From assembly GCA_002501695.1 (NCBI GenBank), contig DANZ01000111.1, forward strand, positions 612 through 6,893: a stretch of 6,282 bases of DNA, read 5' to 3'. The notes beneath the pieces are model-generated. The model searched no databases and was not told the DNA's origin. It saw only the letters and a list, made by a program, of their open reading frames with translations. The position numbers were made by a program, and so were the translations under genes. Shown in pieces: positions 5,897-6,282 of this stretch; position 1 is the first letter of the stretch; each line of letters opens with the position of its first letter. Source of the DNA: Methanolobus sp. UBA474. Its GTDB lineage: Archaea; Halobacteriota; Methanosarcinia; Methanosarcinales; Methanosarcinaceae.

Positions 5897-6282
5897 TTAT
5901 TGTTTTTCATTATGCCTACACTGACCATCTTTGCACATCCTTTTTACATAGCTTACGCTAATCACGTAATACTGCTATACCTCATTGTATTGTGACTGGA
6001 CCTTATAGATATCTTGCGGGATATGCTTAAGTCTTTGAACTCCTGGGAGCGATTTAGTCTGCTAGAATGCATCGACTATGATAGGGTAATAATTTGGGCG
6101 GTACTTTGGCTTGATAGGCTTTAGATTCTTGCTGCGTTCCCGATATTATCGGAAGACTCTTTGATTTATGAAAAATTCACCGAATATCTTCTTATAATCC
6201 CCTTTGCCCTTATCCTCAAAACGAACCTGTTTCAACCTCCCCTCCACGCCTATACGAAGCTACAATAACTCCCCTGGGCGAG
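5897..6282 (-). pseudogene. Decayed gene of unknown family with four internal stops, running off the right edge
   Basis: Reading leftward from 6280, one frame stays coding-like to a final TAA at 5897-5899 but is broken by TAG at 6260-6262, TAA at 6146-6148, TAG at 6062-6064 and TAG at 5975-5977. The segments read RPGELL, LRIGVEGRLKQVRFEDKGKG through IFGEFFINQRVFR, YRERSKNLKPIKPKYRPNYY to PIIVDAF, QTKSLPGVQRLKHIPQDIYK to QYNEV, and QYYVISVSYVKRMCKDGQCR to the end. Sense on both sides of every stop, with no frame change, shows point-mutation decay of a basic protein about 130 or more residues long. The codons are mixed and less AT-rich than in the membrane-protein genes nearby. I do not recognise the family; a mobile-element protein is possible but unsupported. 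Three TAG stops might suggest pyrrolysine, but the internal TAA argues against a functional gene. Confidence 0.6.

Noticed and set aside
5897..6282. Pyrrolysine-containing gene explaining the TAG codons
   Set aside because: One of the internal stops is TAA, and three TAG in so short a frame does not match known pyrrolysine genes. Decay is simpler.

Overview
The window looks like a piece of a methanogenic archaeon, most likely order Methanosarcinales. The evidence is an archaeal OBG-family GTPase with a TGS domain and a Cys cluster, a RimI-type N-acetyltransferase, a cis-prenyltransferase paralogue lacking its catalytic motif, a tRNA gene without an encoded CCA, and archaeal TATA boxes at the expected spacing. 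The genus is not secure from these data.

Layout. (1) 1-514, minus strand: a broken gene of unknown family, with an in-frame TAG near its start and a -1 frame change near a C5 run; it runs off the left edge. (2) 515-915: mostly non-coding, holding one doubtful 35-codon ORF and the rimI promoter. (3) 916-3254: a moderate-GC housekeeping block. rimI is on the plus strand, converging on a minus-strand pair in which the GTPase gene is followed after 40 bases by the cis-prenyltransferase paralogue. (4) 3378-3449: tRNA-Arg(GCG) on the plus strand with TATA box and T-rich terminator. (5) 3450-5863: a visibly AT-rich segment directly after the tRNA. It carries a divergent pair of unrecognised membrane-protein genes: a two-helix protein on the minus strand split by a one-base frame change, and an intact 407-residue six-helix protein on the plus strand. 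(6) 5897-6282, minus strand: the decayed end of another gene, with four internal stops in an otherwise continuous frame.

How it fits together. The GTPase probably binds ribosomes or RNA, and the cis-prenyltransferase-like protein probably serves as the non-catalytic partner in glycosyl-carrier-lipid synthesis. The AT-rich segment between the tRNA and decayed sequence has the look of a laterally acquired island, but no attachment repeat or integrase is visible here. The two membrane-protein genes have mirror-image promoters, each with a TATA-like box centred about 26.5 bases from its ATG and no Shine-Dalgarno, which suggests divergent leaderless transcription. They are the best candidates for something undescribed, but their function cannot be read from the sequence.
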